The notes under the pieces: generated by a model
Told to the model about the DNA's origin: nothing
The model's database searches: none
What the model saw: only the letters and a program-made list of their open reading frames with translations
Shown: piece after piece, positions 10,439-19,658 of the stretch
Position numbering within the stretch: the stretch's first letter is position 1
Layout of the letters: every line of letters starts with the position of its first letter
From: Diplonema papillatum
Taxonomy: Eukaryota; Euglenozoa; Diplonemea; Diplonemida; Diplonemidae
DNA: 64,000 nt
Assembly (NCBI GenBank): GCA_030068145.1
Contig: JAPJBO010000425.1
Span: forward strand, 1 to 64,000
Direction of reading: 5' to 3'
Made by a program: the position numbers and the translations under genes

Positions 10439-12799
10439 CTACGTGACTCCAGAAGGGTCACTTTTTCCGCGCTTTCGGCGCGGCGCAACTCTAGTCGGTT
10501 GCAACTGTTGTTGGCAGTTGCTCACGATCTCATAATCCGAAAAGGAATCGGAATCTTCGCTTTCTCGTTTGCGCCGGTAGGCACGCCGCGATGCGGAGGA
10601 CGCGAGTAGCCGGGAAGAGCCGGCGGGAGGGCGCGATCGTTGTGTGACCCGTGGAGGGTCGGAACCAGAATCAGTAAAAGGGCCCGAGTCAGGGCCTGCC
10701 ATCGAAGAGGGCCGGGCGGGGCCGGGTGGGCGCGGTGTGTTCGGGCCGGCGAGGCCAGTGCCGTCGTCGCCGAGATCGGCGCGTCGTCGTCGTCGTGCGC
10801 GCAGCGCGGCTGCGGGAGAGGCCGTGGGGGTGCATGGCGCGGGTCGCTTCCTGCCTGCTGGCGGGGGGGCGCGCTTCGGGGGCGACTTCGTCGTCCGCCT
10901 CCTCCGGCCACGGCTGGTAGGTGTTCCAGGTGGGGACGGCGCGCGCCGCTTCCGGCCTGTGAGGCCGTCGCTCTCGCCTAGGCTGCGACCGCCACCGCCG
11001 CCGCCGCCGCGATCCCCGCCGCGACCGCTGCCGCGACCGCCGCCGCGTGCGCGGCCGCGACCAGTGCCGCGGCCGCCGCCACCGTCTCCGTCACTGTCGT
11101 CTCCGCCGCCTCGGCCGCCGCGGCCGCGGCCACGGCCGCGGCCGCCATGACCACCGCCACCCCCGTCGCCACTGCTGCCGTCGCGGCCAGCACCACCCCT
11201 GTGATGCCCCCGTCCGCAGCACGCGTCGGCGTTCGGGCAGGTCCCACATCGCGTCAGCCGATGCGCCCGGCAGCACTGAATGCGCAGGCCGTCGTCAGGG
11301 CGGTGGTGCACCTGGCAGCACTGGTCAACTACAAGGCTGTAGTTTCTTCGCATGCCAGTGCACACCGCGCACTTCTGCTTCGCGCAGGCATCGCAGACCG
11401 ACTGCGTGCGGAGCAGAGGGTCCGCCTGCGCAGCCGGTACAAGCACGGGAAGGCGCGGGCGTTGCGGCAGAGGGGTGGGCACGTCCCAGCGCAGCGAACG
11501 CTGTGCCCGCCGCGCCGCGTCGTACTGCGGGAACACGTCCCCGCCCCAGTTCTTCCCGTCCCCGGCAGCTGCCCGCGGAAAGCTCGTCCCCAGCACCCCG
11601 TGCGTCTCCTCGCCCCCGGCGAAGCGTGGGCGAGGTGTCAATCCCCCCCACAGCATCGGCGCCCCCAGGGTCCTCATCGAGCCCACCCGGACCTTCCGCT
11701 CGGCAGGCAACGGCGACGGCAGCTGCAGGTCCTGGCACAGGCGGCACAATGTCGACAGCATCGTCCAGAGGGTCTTCCCCCTCTGGTTGGCGGCGAGCCT
11801 TCGTATTCCCGGGGGGGCAGGGACGTCGACCCCGGTGTGGACCTCGAAGTCCACTGCCAGCTCAACGCACGACACCTCGCCTGCGTTGGTCCACCTCAGT
11901 GCCGACAGCCAGCCCTTGAGCGCCCGCATCGCACGGCCGCCGTACGGCCATCTCGGCGGCTCATCCGGAAGGCGGTCGAAGTCGAACAGGTGTTGCACCG
12001 CCGGCAGCGGCGCAGCTGCGTGCCAGGGGTGCATCGGTTGCACTGCGGAGAGGCGGCGTCGCTCCGCCTCCACGCGTGCAGTGTACACCGCCGCCATGAG
12101 GCGGTGAAGGGCCGCGACCTCCACCCGCATTCCTTCGACAATAACCCCATGCACACGCGTGCAAGACGGCCACCTCGCCCGGTCCGCCCGCAGGAGTTCG
12201 GCGAAGCAAGGACGGCCGCGAATCTCGTCGTAGGCGGGGCACTCCCACCACAGGTGATCCGCTGTGTCCTGGACGCCCAGGTCGCAGTCCCTGCAGCCGC
12301 GGTCCAGCGGCGGACGCTGAGGTTCCGAAGAGGAGGATTCGGAGACGTGCTCGTCAAAGCTGCCGGTCGTATCAGAGGCGGTCGACGACACGGACGCCGA
12401 GGAGCTCGGCGACCCGTCTGTCCCGGCCGCCCCTCCGTTCGCACGCGCATTCCGTCCCCACCGCGCAGCGAGGAACACACCCCCGGACAGAATCACCGCC
12501 AGCGCACGTTTCTCGCCAGCGTCAGCCGTCGCTAGGCGCAGCTCGTTCGTACGCCTGCAGTCCACCCCTGCCTGCACGCCGTCGTAAGACGGCCGTTGCC
12601 TCGCAAGCTGCGTCCAGGTCGTCTGCCGTAGCCGTGCCCGGATGGCGTGGTGCCTCTCGCCCCTCTCCATGTCGAGAAGCCGGCGGCCCTCGAGCGCCGC
12701 GGTCGCAAAGTCGTGGCCTTCGAAATCGATGCCCGCGACCGTGAAACCGTCAGAGATGGCGATCCCGACAGGTCCCAGGCGCGCCTTCGGCAACAACAC
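10439..12799 (-). mobile_element. 3' part of a LINE-type retrotransposon ORF (5' truncated)
   Basis: A - strand frame of about 780 codons has the features of the tail of a non-LTR retrotransposon ORF2. Near 12250-12300 is GCRDCDLGVQDTADHLWWEC (C-x2-C-x9-H-x4-C) followed by PAYDEIR, the zinc-knuckle-like end motif found after the reverse transcriptase. A second Cys cluster, CDACAKQKCAVC, and CCRAHRLTRCGTCPNADACC follow, then a Gly/Arg-rich low-complexity tract and a basic Ser/Pro-rich C-terminus ending at 10439. No reverse transcriptase motif is present; upstream the frame dissolves into a minisatellite at 12800. The GC-rich coding contrasts with the AT-rich surroundings. Assignment rests on the CCHC motif and context; the exact clade is not determined. 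Confidence 0.65.
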
Positions 12800-13110
12800 A
12801 CCGTACTTTTCAGATTTTGGCCATTTTTGCCAGATTTTGGCCATTTTGGCCAAATTTTCCAGATTTTGGCCATCTTGGCCAAATTTTCCAAATTTTGGCC
12901 ATTTTTGCCATTTTTCCGATTTTGGCCATTATTGGCCAAATTTTCCAGATTTTGGCCATTTTGGCCAAATTTTCCAGATTTTGGCCATCTTGGCCAAATT
13001 TTGGCCATTTTTGCCATTTTTCCGATTTTGGCCATTTTTGGCAGATTTTGGCCATTTTTTGCCAAATTTTCCAGATTTTGGCCATTTTGCCAGATTTTCC
13101 AACTGGCCAT
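12800..13110. repeat. TTTTGGCCATTTT minisatellite
   Basis: Irregular units built from CAGATTTTGGCCATTTTGGC and CAAATTTTCCAGATTTTGGC, 16-36 bp long. It sits between the LINE frame and a second copy of the LINE 3' end, so it occupies the place where the 5' part of the LINE should be. Confidence 0.95.
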
Positions 13111-13129
13111 TGCTATGTTTTCCAAATTT

Positions 13130-13315
13130 TCACACACACCGAGCTAGCCGATGTCTTGTCAAATGAGTGCCACTATGCCAACCCTTCGCTTGGTTGGACT
13201 CCCGTTTTGTCGTGAACCCATGACATTCGTAAATTGAAAAGGAATCGGAATCTTCGCTCTTCCGTTTTGCGCCGAGGAAGGGCGCGAGTAGCCGGGAAGA
13301 GTCGGCTGGATTCAT
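13130..13315 (-). pseudogene. Second copy of the LINE 3' end
   Basis: Bases 13205-13315 match 10530-10630: both carry AAAGGAATCGGAATCTTCGC and GCGAGTAGCCGGGAAGAG. Bases 13159-13200 match 10408-10440 (CAAATGAGT then ACTATGCCA). On the - strand the coding tail reads SRLLAPFLGAKRKSEDSDSF, against SRLLASSASRRAYRRKRESE in the longer copy, followed by the same 3' flank. The two copies are head to tail. Confidence 0.75.
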
Positions 13316-13477
13316 ATCGTTCGAATAAAATAAAAAAACGCGGTTCTTTCCATTTTACCTGAGTTTTTCCAATGAATGACTATCGGCCCTTCCTTTCGAA
13401 CTTCGAACCGAACCATATTTACTTTGTGTGTGACATAACCCATGACCTGTCTCTAACTTGCGTCGTGATATAGTCGA

Positions 13478-13900
13478 TTGTTGAAAGATGAATGCCTAGT
13501 GGAACTCAATCAGCTTGTACTAATTGCATATTCCTTGTTTCGATCCGGTACGAAGCCTTTAAGCATGAAAACGAAATCTAGTCTCACCCCAAAAAGGAAA
13601 CAAGATGTCCACTTCTTCAATGGAGGCTTTGCTTCGGCTCGTGGAGTTGAAGCAGGCGGGTTACGCGAGTCTGAATTTCAGATCATGAAATCGGACATAA
13701 TGACAAATGCTGCGCGCAACAACGCCGGCCTGCCAGCCGCACTCGGACCGCCCCCTGTCTTCGAAACGCCACCGCCCATGCCTGATCCGGTCGTTCCACC
13801 ACCTCCACCTGCACCATCGCCAGTCACCCCCGCGCCTGTTCACAACCCCACACACAAGGCCTGGGCGCATGCTGCAAGGCCGTTGCGAGCTGTTGAGTGA
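13478..13900 (+). CDS. Hypothetical proline-rich protein (doubtful)
   Basis: An open frame of 140 codons from ATG 13478. The second half is proline-rich (PPPVFETPPPMPDPVVPPPP) and the first half is not distinctive. No domain is recognised. The words TTGTTTCGATCC at 13533 and GGATCGAAACAA at 13949 are inverted copies, so the segment might instead be a small inverted-repeat element. Codon composition is not clearly that of the strong genes nearby. Confidence 0.3.
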   Translation: MLKDECLVELNQLVLIAYSLFRSGTKPLSMKTKSSLTPKRKQDVHFFNGGFASARGVEAGGLRESEFQIMKSDIMTNAARNNAGLPAALGPPPVFETPPPMPDPVVPPPPPAPSPVTPAPVHNPTHKAWAHAARPLRAVE

Positions 13901-14534
13901 CCCTGGGTCGGAGGAATATTTCTGATGGATGCTAGCTGGTTGTGTACTGGATCGAAACAAGCATTGTAGCTATTTTAGACTATTAACACTGCATTCTTAT
14001 AACTAACTAAATTCTTTCTATCCTAGCGGCTATTAGCATACACGATAACCGGATGACATAAAATTGTCCGCAAATACACACAGCAGATCAAAGAAAGGGG
14101 GGCAAAGGTGGAAAATGCAGATCAAACGGGAGTAGAATGTGCACACGCTTATCCGACTCTTGACTTACTATGCCGTGTTCTGAAAGCTGTCGAGGGGCCC
14201 CTCCATAGGTTCTCGCATGATTCGTTCGCCTTTGTAACACTATCCGTTTGTAGTACGCTTCGCAATTGTGTTCTTGCACTCTAGCCGAATGGCGGGTGGC
14301 GGATTTCCGCGCTCGGGCGCAAGACACAATTATGCTGCTTTTGCAGTGCAAGCCGAACCCGGTTCGCGACTTCGGTTGCGGTAAAGTGTTACGAAGTCTT
14401 CGGCTTTCTGATCCGGATACGCGTATGCAACAGATAGTTAGAGGTCACTTGAAGGATACCCGTGTGCAGCGTTCGAAAGAGTTTGCGTATCTGGCGTCTT
14501 TTTTTTGGGGGGAACTCTTTCGACCCTCTTCGCA
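13901..14534. other. Spacer
   Basis: AT-rich sequence with no supported gene or strong repeat; it leads into the second minisatellite block. Confidence 0.5.
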
Positions 14535-15045
14535 GGTTCGTTTCTAGTCTTGGAAGGTTCGCTTCTAGTTTTGGAAGGTTCGTTTCTAGTTTTGGAAGGT
14601 TCGCTTCTAGTTTTGGAATCGGTTCGCTTCTGGTGGTCGGAGTCCGCTTTTTGGACACGATTGCCTTGGAACTTCGGTCCGATCTCGTTCTTAGTTTTGG
14701 AAGGTTCGTTTCTAGTTTTGGAAGGTTCGTTTCTAGTTTTGGAAGGTTCGAAACTAGTTTTGGAAGGTTCGTTTCTAGTTTTGGAAAGGTTCGTTTCTGG
14801 TGGTCGAGGTCGATTTTTGACACGATTCCCTTGGAATTTCGGCCGATCTCGTTTTAGTTTTGGAAGAGGTTCGTTTCTAGTTTTGGAATCGGTTCGTTTC
14901 TAGTTTTGGAAGTGGTTCGTAACTTTTCGAAAAAGTAAACGAACCACTTCCAAAAGTAAACGAACTCTTCCAAAAGTAAACGAAGTGATTCCAAAACTAG
15001 TTTCGAACCTTCCAAAAGTAAACGAAGCGATTCCAATAGCTATTT
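14535..15045. repeat. Minisatellite block 2, arranged as an inverted repeat
   Basis: Direct units GGTTCGTTTCTAGTTTTGGA run from 14535 to about 14925, interrupted twice by a related non-repeat segment (TGGTGGTCG..TTGACACGATT..CCTTGGAA) at 14630-14690 and 14800-14850. From 14930 the units are reverse-complemented (TTCCAAAAGTAAACGAA), so the block folds back on itself. It belongs to the same family as 9800-10330 and 15955-16075. Confidence 0.9.
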
Positions 15046-15059
15046 ATTCACTGTGATTG

Positions 15060-15160
15060 ATAGAGGAAAAAGACACTCGAGTTTTTTATTTTTTGCCCAC
15101 GAGTGCCGGGAGGCACGAGTGGCCAAAAAATAAAAAAACGAGAGTGCCTTTTTCCTCTAT
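15060..15160. repeat. Long near-perfect hairpin
   Basis: The left arm 15060-15107 begins ATAGAGGAAAAAGACACTC and ends CCCACGAGTGCC. The right arm 15112-15160 is its complement, ending GTGCCTTTTTCCTCTAT. Arms are about 48 bp with few mismatches and a loop of about four bases. There is no open frame in it. It could be a miniature element or a transcribed stem. Confidence 0.9.
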
Positions 15161-15954
15161 TCAGTGGAAAACATATTTCTTTTGCATCGGTCACAAAATT
15201 GAGTCACTCCCCAGCCATTTTTTACGCGCTGAAATATGGCCTCATGCAAAAAAAGCCGTGAGAAACCTTTTTGCCCCGAATCGTCCGTTACAAAAAACCT
15301 GACACCACGAGCATCTATTCGGCATAGTGGTCTGTCACCTAAGGGAGCGCGCAGAATTTTTGAGCAGTTCGAGTCGACTTCGAGCTCATCCGGAGTCCTA
15401 GACGCCAGCAAAGCGCAGAAACAGAGCTGGCTGGAATGCCTCAGAGTCGAGAGATGAACCTCTGTGCCTGAGGTCCCTCAGGCTTTGCCTTCTGCAGAGA
15501 ATTCCTTGCCCCGTTTGGTGCAGTTCCCTTCAGGAAACCCCCGTCTGCTGTGAATTCCTACAACAATTCGTTCTCGTACATTTGTGAACGTGCAAATATC
15601 ACCATTGGCGTTCCTTCTGCACTGATGGCAGCGCCAAAGATGGCAGCAAAGGCAGCACCAAAGCGTTCTAACAAGTAGCTCTCAGAGGACCACCTCGCAC
15701 CGCTCTTTCTCCTTCTCTTTCGTCATCAGCACAGCATTCCTCGTGTGTTCCGACTCACTTTCGGTTGTGCATCAGTCATTTACTTGGTTGACGACCATTT
15801 TTATTCACTTTTGTGTCATTTATGTGCACCACACATCCTCATTTTTTTGTGCTGCCCCATATTTTTGGAGCCGTGACATAATGAGCGTTTGCGTGACATA
15901 ATGAGCGTTTGCGTGACAGAATGGAGTGAAGAAATTTTGTGACCCATGCAAAAA
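15161..15954. other. Spacer with a doubtful short frame
   Basis: The open frame 15236-15457 (73 codons) has no recognisable motif. The 18 bp word GCGTGACATAATGAGCGTTT-like is present two to three times at 15870-15922. Nothing else is supported. Confidence 0.45.
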
Positions 15955-16075
15955 AGCTAGTTTCGAACCTTCCAAAAGTAAACGAACCGATTCCAAAACT
16001 AGAAACGAAGTTTCCAAAAGTAAACGAACCGATTCCAAAACTAGAAACGAACCTTCCAAAAGTAAACGAACCCCA
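15955..16075. repeat. Minisatellite block 3 (reverse orientation)
   Basis: About three units of TTCCAAAAGTAAACGAACC with TTCCAAAACTAGAAACGAA, the reverse complement of block 1 at 9800-10330. Confidence 0.9.
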
Positions 16076-16390
16076 TGTGCACACCTCCCCCCCCTCTACA
16101 GTGCAGTTGCCTTGGAGGCTGGGTGGTCAAATTCTCTAAGGTGAAATTTTGACCAGGGGGGGGGGGCGAGGGGCGTCGGCCACAGGGCCTATGGAGTAAA
16201 GCCTTGGTTTGCCATGCCGTCATCTGTCGGTCAAAATATATATAACGGCGGGGGAGGGGGGGGGGGGGGTTCTCCCCCATGCCGGCAAGTGCCCGCTAAA
16301 GTCTAACTGACACGTTCCCCTTGAACTTCATGCATTCATTCAAATGCTGGGGTCTGCCCCATTGGCGTTCTGACTCGTTGTCAGTGTTCG

Positions 16391-16567
16391 AAAAGCGCCT
16401 ACTAACAATCTATCGGGTTGCCCTTCAATGTATTGTGCAGGCTAAAAAGACGTAGACAGCGTGTTTTGGTGGTTGATCAGAGTTTCTTACCCGAATATAC
16501 ACAGGGTAGATACAAGTGGGAAAACGACCAACCAGCACACACAAACAAAACGAAGCACCTGTCATAT
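16391..16567 (+). repeat. Dispersed repeat family D, copy 1
   Basis: Contains GGGTTGCCCTTCAATGTA, GTGCAGGCTAAAAAGACGTA, ACACAGGGTA and a final CAAACAAAACGAAGC. Other copies lie at 42869-43045 (+), 46186-46342 (-) and 61976-62136 (+), with a partial one at 60019-60085. One copy is inside an intron. Confidence 0.9.
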
Positions 16568-16569
16568 TT

Positions 16570-17500
16570 CGCCTCGCATACAATGAGTGGAAGGACGGCG
16601 CAATGAAGGCAATGCGCCAACGGCAGATAGCTGCTCGTCGCCCCTAACTTGAACTTCATCATCGGGGTCGAGCAGCAGCAACGTTTGCTATGAAACGCGC
16701 AGCCACCACACGGCTGTTGTCCCTTTGCTGTTCTTCAACCTTGTCACCACTTGGATCCGGCCGGGACGACTCCAGGGCGAATTCTGCAGGTGGGCAGTGA
16801 CACCCCTTCTTGCGACTTACACGGGAGCCTAGCCTCACGTGCCCAGCAGCACTGCAGAGCCAGGTCAAGTGGCTACCGATTTTTCAAACAAGGCCCAGCG
16901 CAGGGGGCTTGGCGCTCGGCGCTTGGACTGAACGCAAACCCCCGTGTACAGACGGGCTAACTCTCAACCCTAATTCGGATACAGCGCCTCTTTTTTTTTC
17001 TTCATAATTTCCTTTTGCAGGTCCTTTCGCACGTGGTTCTTCCGGGCCCACGTTCGCTGAGTGGACTTCCCTTGCTTGTATCAATTGTGACGGACGCTTT
17101 CCTGCATACCGGCGACCCCCATCGTCGCCCGTATTAGCTCGTTCCGTTTCCCTTCGTGCCCCACTGGTAAGACCCCCGTCGGTCAGTCGACGCGTCCCCG
17201 CGTGCAGCGTTTCAAGGGTCAACCCTTCCTTCAATATGAGACGACTGCATCATCCGTAGCCTGTGGACATGGTCAACAGGATCGTCAATGTGTCACCACT
17301 TCAGATCTCTGCATCCGGGTTGCGGAATGTTCACGCCTTCCCTTTCGGCAATCCCTGCACGTCCGAGCAAACTCGTCAGTGGCAGCTTTGAGGCGAGCAA
17401 TTACACCTTGCCTTAGGACAGACTGACCCATGTCCAAATGCTGTTGACACGGAAACCTCGAGTTTGCCCAAGCTCTACGCAACTACTTGTCCAGCCAAAT
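16570..17500. other. Spacer with a reversed partial copy of repeat family R1
   Basis: Bases 16776-16930 are the reverse complement of part of the repeat at 44985-45270 (words ACACGGGAGCC, CTGCAGAGCCAGGTCAAGTG, GGCTACCGATTT). A G run with intervening C is at 16155-16170 and 16246-16269 just before. No gene is supported. Confidence 0.6.
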
Positions 17501-18124
17501 AGAGGGGGGAGGTCGAATAATAACACCTGTGTTATTATTCGCAAATATCCCTAACCATCGTTGCATCGTTGCAGGAAATCATGGTTTTTTTTTTGCATCG
17601 TTGCATCGTTGCATGATCGTTGCTCACTATGGTAGGCATAGGGCAACCATGCAACGATGCTGTGCAACGATGTAGTGCAACGATGCAGTGCAAGAAACCT
17701 CTTTCGCAATCGCGTGTTCCGTGCAAGTCCGGCCTCGGGAGACAGCAGAAGTGACCCCTGCACCAGTGAATACAGAGCCAGAATTGTTGCTGACCCAGGC
17801 ATCTGCACCAACCGCAAAGGCAGGTGCGAAAGGCCGCTGCTGCTGGTCTCTCGAGCTTTGGCTTCACGGTAGGTAACTATCCGCCAAGAAGACGTGTACC
17901 AGTATATACTAATTATTAGTCTTTGGGCAGTATGCAGATATTTTTTTTTGCGTTGTTGGAAGAGGGTCCCGGCCGCCGAGAGTTAGGGATATGTGCGAGT
18001 TATTATTCGATTTGTCGAAAAATAAAAAAGTTCCGGTAGCCGAACAGTAGCAGGATCAAATAGTGGTCGTGTTTTCAGACAACCAGACGTGTGTCAAAAA
18101 ACTGTTATTATTCGACCCCCCCCT
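17501..18124. mobile_element. MITE with poly-G/TCGAATAATAAC ends, copy 1
   Basis: The left end reads GGGGGGAGGTCGAATAATAA and the right end GTTATTATTCGACCCCCCC. The left end also holds its own perfect hairpin, CGAATAATAACACC/TGTGTTATTATTCG. A compact, inverted copy without insertion lies at 44056-44209 (shared inner words ACACACGTCTGGTTGTC and CTGCTACTGTTCGGC), and a lone end is at 60949-60964. Copy 1 is longer because of a nested insertion. Confidence 0.85.
17542..17998. mobile_element. Element nested in the MITE, with an 11 bp duplication
   Basis: GTTATTATTCG occurs at 17531-17541 and again at 17999-18009, while the uninterrupted MITE at 44056-44209 has a single copy of that junction. The insert of 457 bp has inverted ends (AATATCCCTAAC at the left, GTTAGGGATAT at the right). 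Its left part contains an inverted array of GCATCGTTGCA words (17557-17617 forward, 17649-17692 reversed). No protein is recognised in it. Confidence 0.8.
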
Positions 18125-18369
18125 TTAGGACGTGACTCCCCGAAAGTCAGCACCGGGCTGAGATCCCCTCTGCCCTGGCAGGCGAGCCAACAGACACAAA
18201 TTGCTTGTGCGCCTGGGAGTACGTGGTTAGGACGCGAGTCTCGAGAAGCCGCGTAAGCCTACTGGTAGTAGGTCGGCGTTTTCGACCCGACTTTTGCTCA
18301 GTCCGGCGTTTTAGCGGTCCCCTAGTAGTAGCTGAGCCGTAGATGCTCCGTTCTCTCGATAGTCCGGCA

Positions 18370-18960
18370 ACAGCAAACGTGGGATCTCTAAGAGCAAGAA
18401 GCCAGACGGTTGCGACCTTACCGGGTATAGTCGCCCTGCAAGAGACGAGGGCGGGCCCCAAAGGCGAAGAGAACATGCGAGCTGTACCTTGCAGCATCCG
18501 GATGGGACTGCAACTGGGGCGACGACATTCCCATTGTCGGTGCGAACACGGAATAGGTACCAGGATGCGCAGCAGTAGCCACTCGTGGCATTGTGGCAAG
18601 TGCCTCCCGGCCAACCACTAAATCGGAGAAAGAGTTGGCGAGGAGCACACGAGTAGCACGCAGTTGCTTATTGCCGAAGTTTTTGAGATGACGGCGGCTC
18701 GGGCAGGTACCTATAGCCGTCTTTGGCAAGTTTAACACGCCAGCGGAAGGAAGCACGTCCGTAACCGCAGCCTGTCCAAGTGGTTGAGTTGATGCGGCAG
18801 CAGCGAGCGGATTCACAAGTCGCACTGTTGCGGAGAGGAACGCCGAAGTTGAGCTAGTGCTGAAGAGGGCAGCTGCCCTCCCGCTCCCAGGAGACGCGAC
18901 ATGCTGGTGAGCATGTCGGCGGGAGCCAAGAGGTACCACTACGACAACTACGCGGTAGTC
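18370..18960 (+). pseudogene. Degenerate LINE endonuclease fragment
   Basis: The + strand reads NVGSLRARSQTVATLPG then IVALQETRAG, the N-terminal motif of the APE-type endonuclease of non-LTR retrotransposons (Asn, then L-Q-E-T). After a frame change it continues ASGWDCNWGDDIPIVGAN, then a stop, AAVATRGIVASASRP, and later VPIAVFGKFNTPAE. These follow the order of an endonuclease domain but with stops and shifts, so it is a dead copy. It could belong to the same family as the LINE part at 10439-12799, which cannot be tested because they do not overlap. Confidence 0.6.
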
Positions 18961-19658
18961 TGTAGCGGCTTGTGCAGTCTATCGATACAGATTGTTGCTG
19001 CATCACAAGTTCAAACTACTACTACTACGACGCGAATGACCTACTGGTAATGACGGCGGGGCAAGAGCTATCGGAACCTTCGCCGTAGCCGGCGCGGGGG
19101 CCGCTATCTACCGCACGGACATGAAAGCAGCCCATACCCCCCTCACTGGAATGGGCCGCGTTCTTGCCAGAGGAGGCTTACCCGGCAGGGTGGACACAAG
19201 GAAAGACGGACTGGACAGCCAGAGCACAAAAGCGAGGCTGAAAATGGTTCAAGTATGGACCCGCGAAAGGGTTCACCCCCATTCGTGGCACCGGAAGGCG
19301 CAGTGAATAACCCGACCGGGCGTAGTTTGCTTGCTCCACATGAAACCACGATGTGGTGAATGCATAAAGCGCTTGCCAGCTAAGACCTTGTAGGCCACGG
19401 ATGTATTTCTGTGCGGCACATAACCTCGGACGTTGTGGCGTTTGTGCACTCAGAAAACAGAGTATTGGCCAGCCGCTGCTCGGAGCACCACGCGGAAAGC
19501 AATGACGCGTGCAGGAACCCTCACTCCCAGGCCGTCGGCCGTCACCTAGTCAAAGCTAACCGTGGCTCCGTGAAGGGACGCATCCCACTAAACCGGGTCC
19601 GTTACACACCCACACACGTGCACACAACCAGGTTAAAACAGAAAGGATCTCCAACACT
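18961..19658. other. Spacer upstream of the CBM6-like gene
   Basis: Contains a + copy of the ~55 bp repeat (TGTGCAGTCTATCG.. CAAGTTCAAAC, 18981-19030). An open frame lies at about 19041-19306 (GNDGGARAIGTFAVAGAGAA..), unrecognised. Bases 19446-19545 are the reverse complement of 28308-28408. The promoter of the next gene should be in 19540-19658, but no clear element is seen. Confidence 0.5.

Noticed and set aside
10640..12535. + strand Ala/Arg/Pro-rich frames
   Set aside because: They are opposite-strand shadows of the GC-rich LINE frame and its Gly/Arg tract, which has the Cys/His motif.
12532..13215. Lys/Trp/Gln- and Phe/Pro-rich frames
   Set aside because: They arise from the TTTTGGCCATTTT minisatellite.
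10408..13315. LTR retrotransposon with direct terminal repeats
   Set aside because: The repeats include coding tail sequence and no integrase, protease or primer site is seen; the Cys/His motif fits a LINE better.
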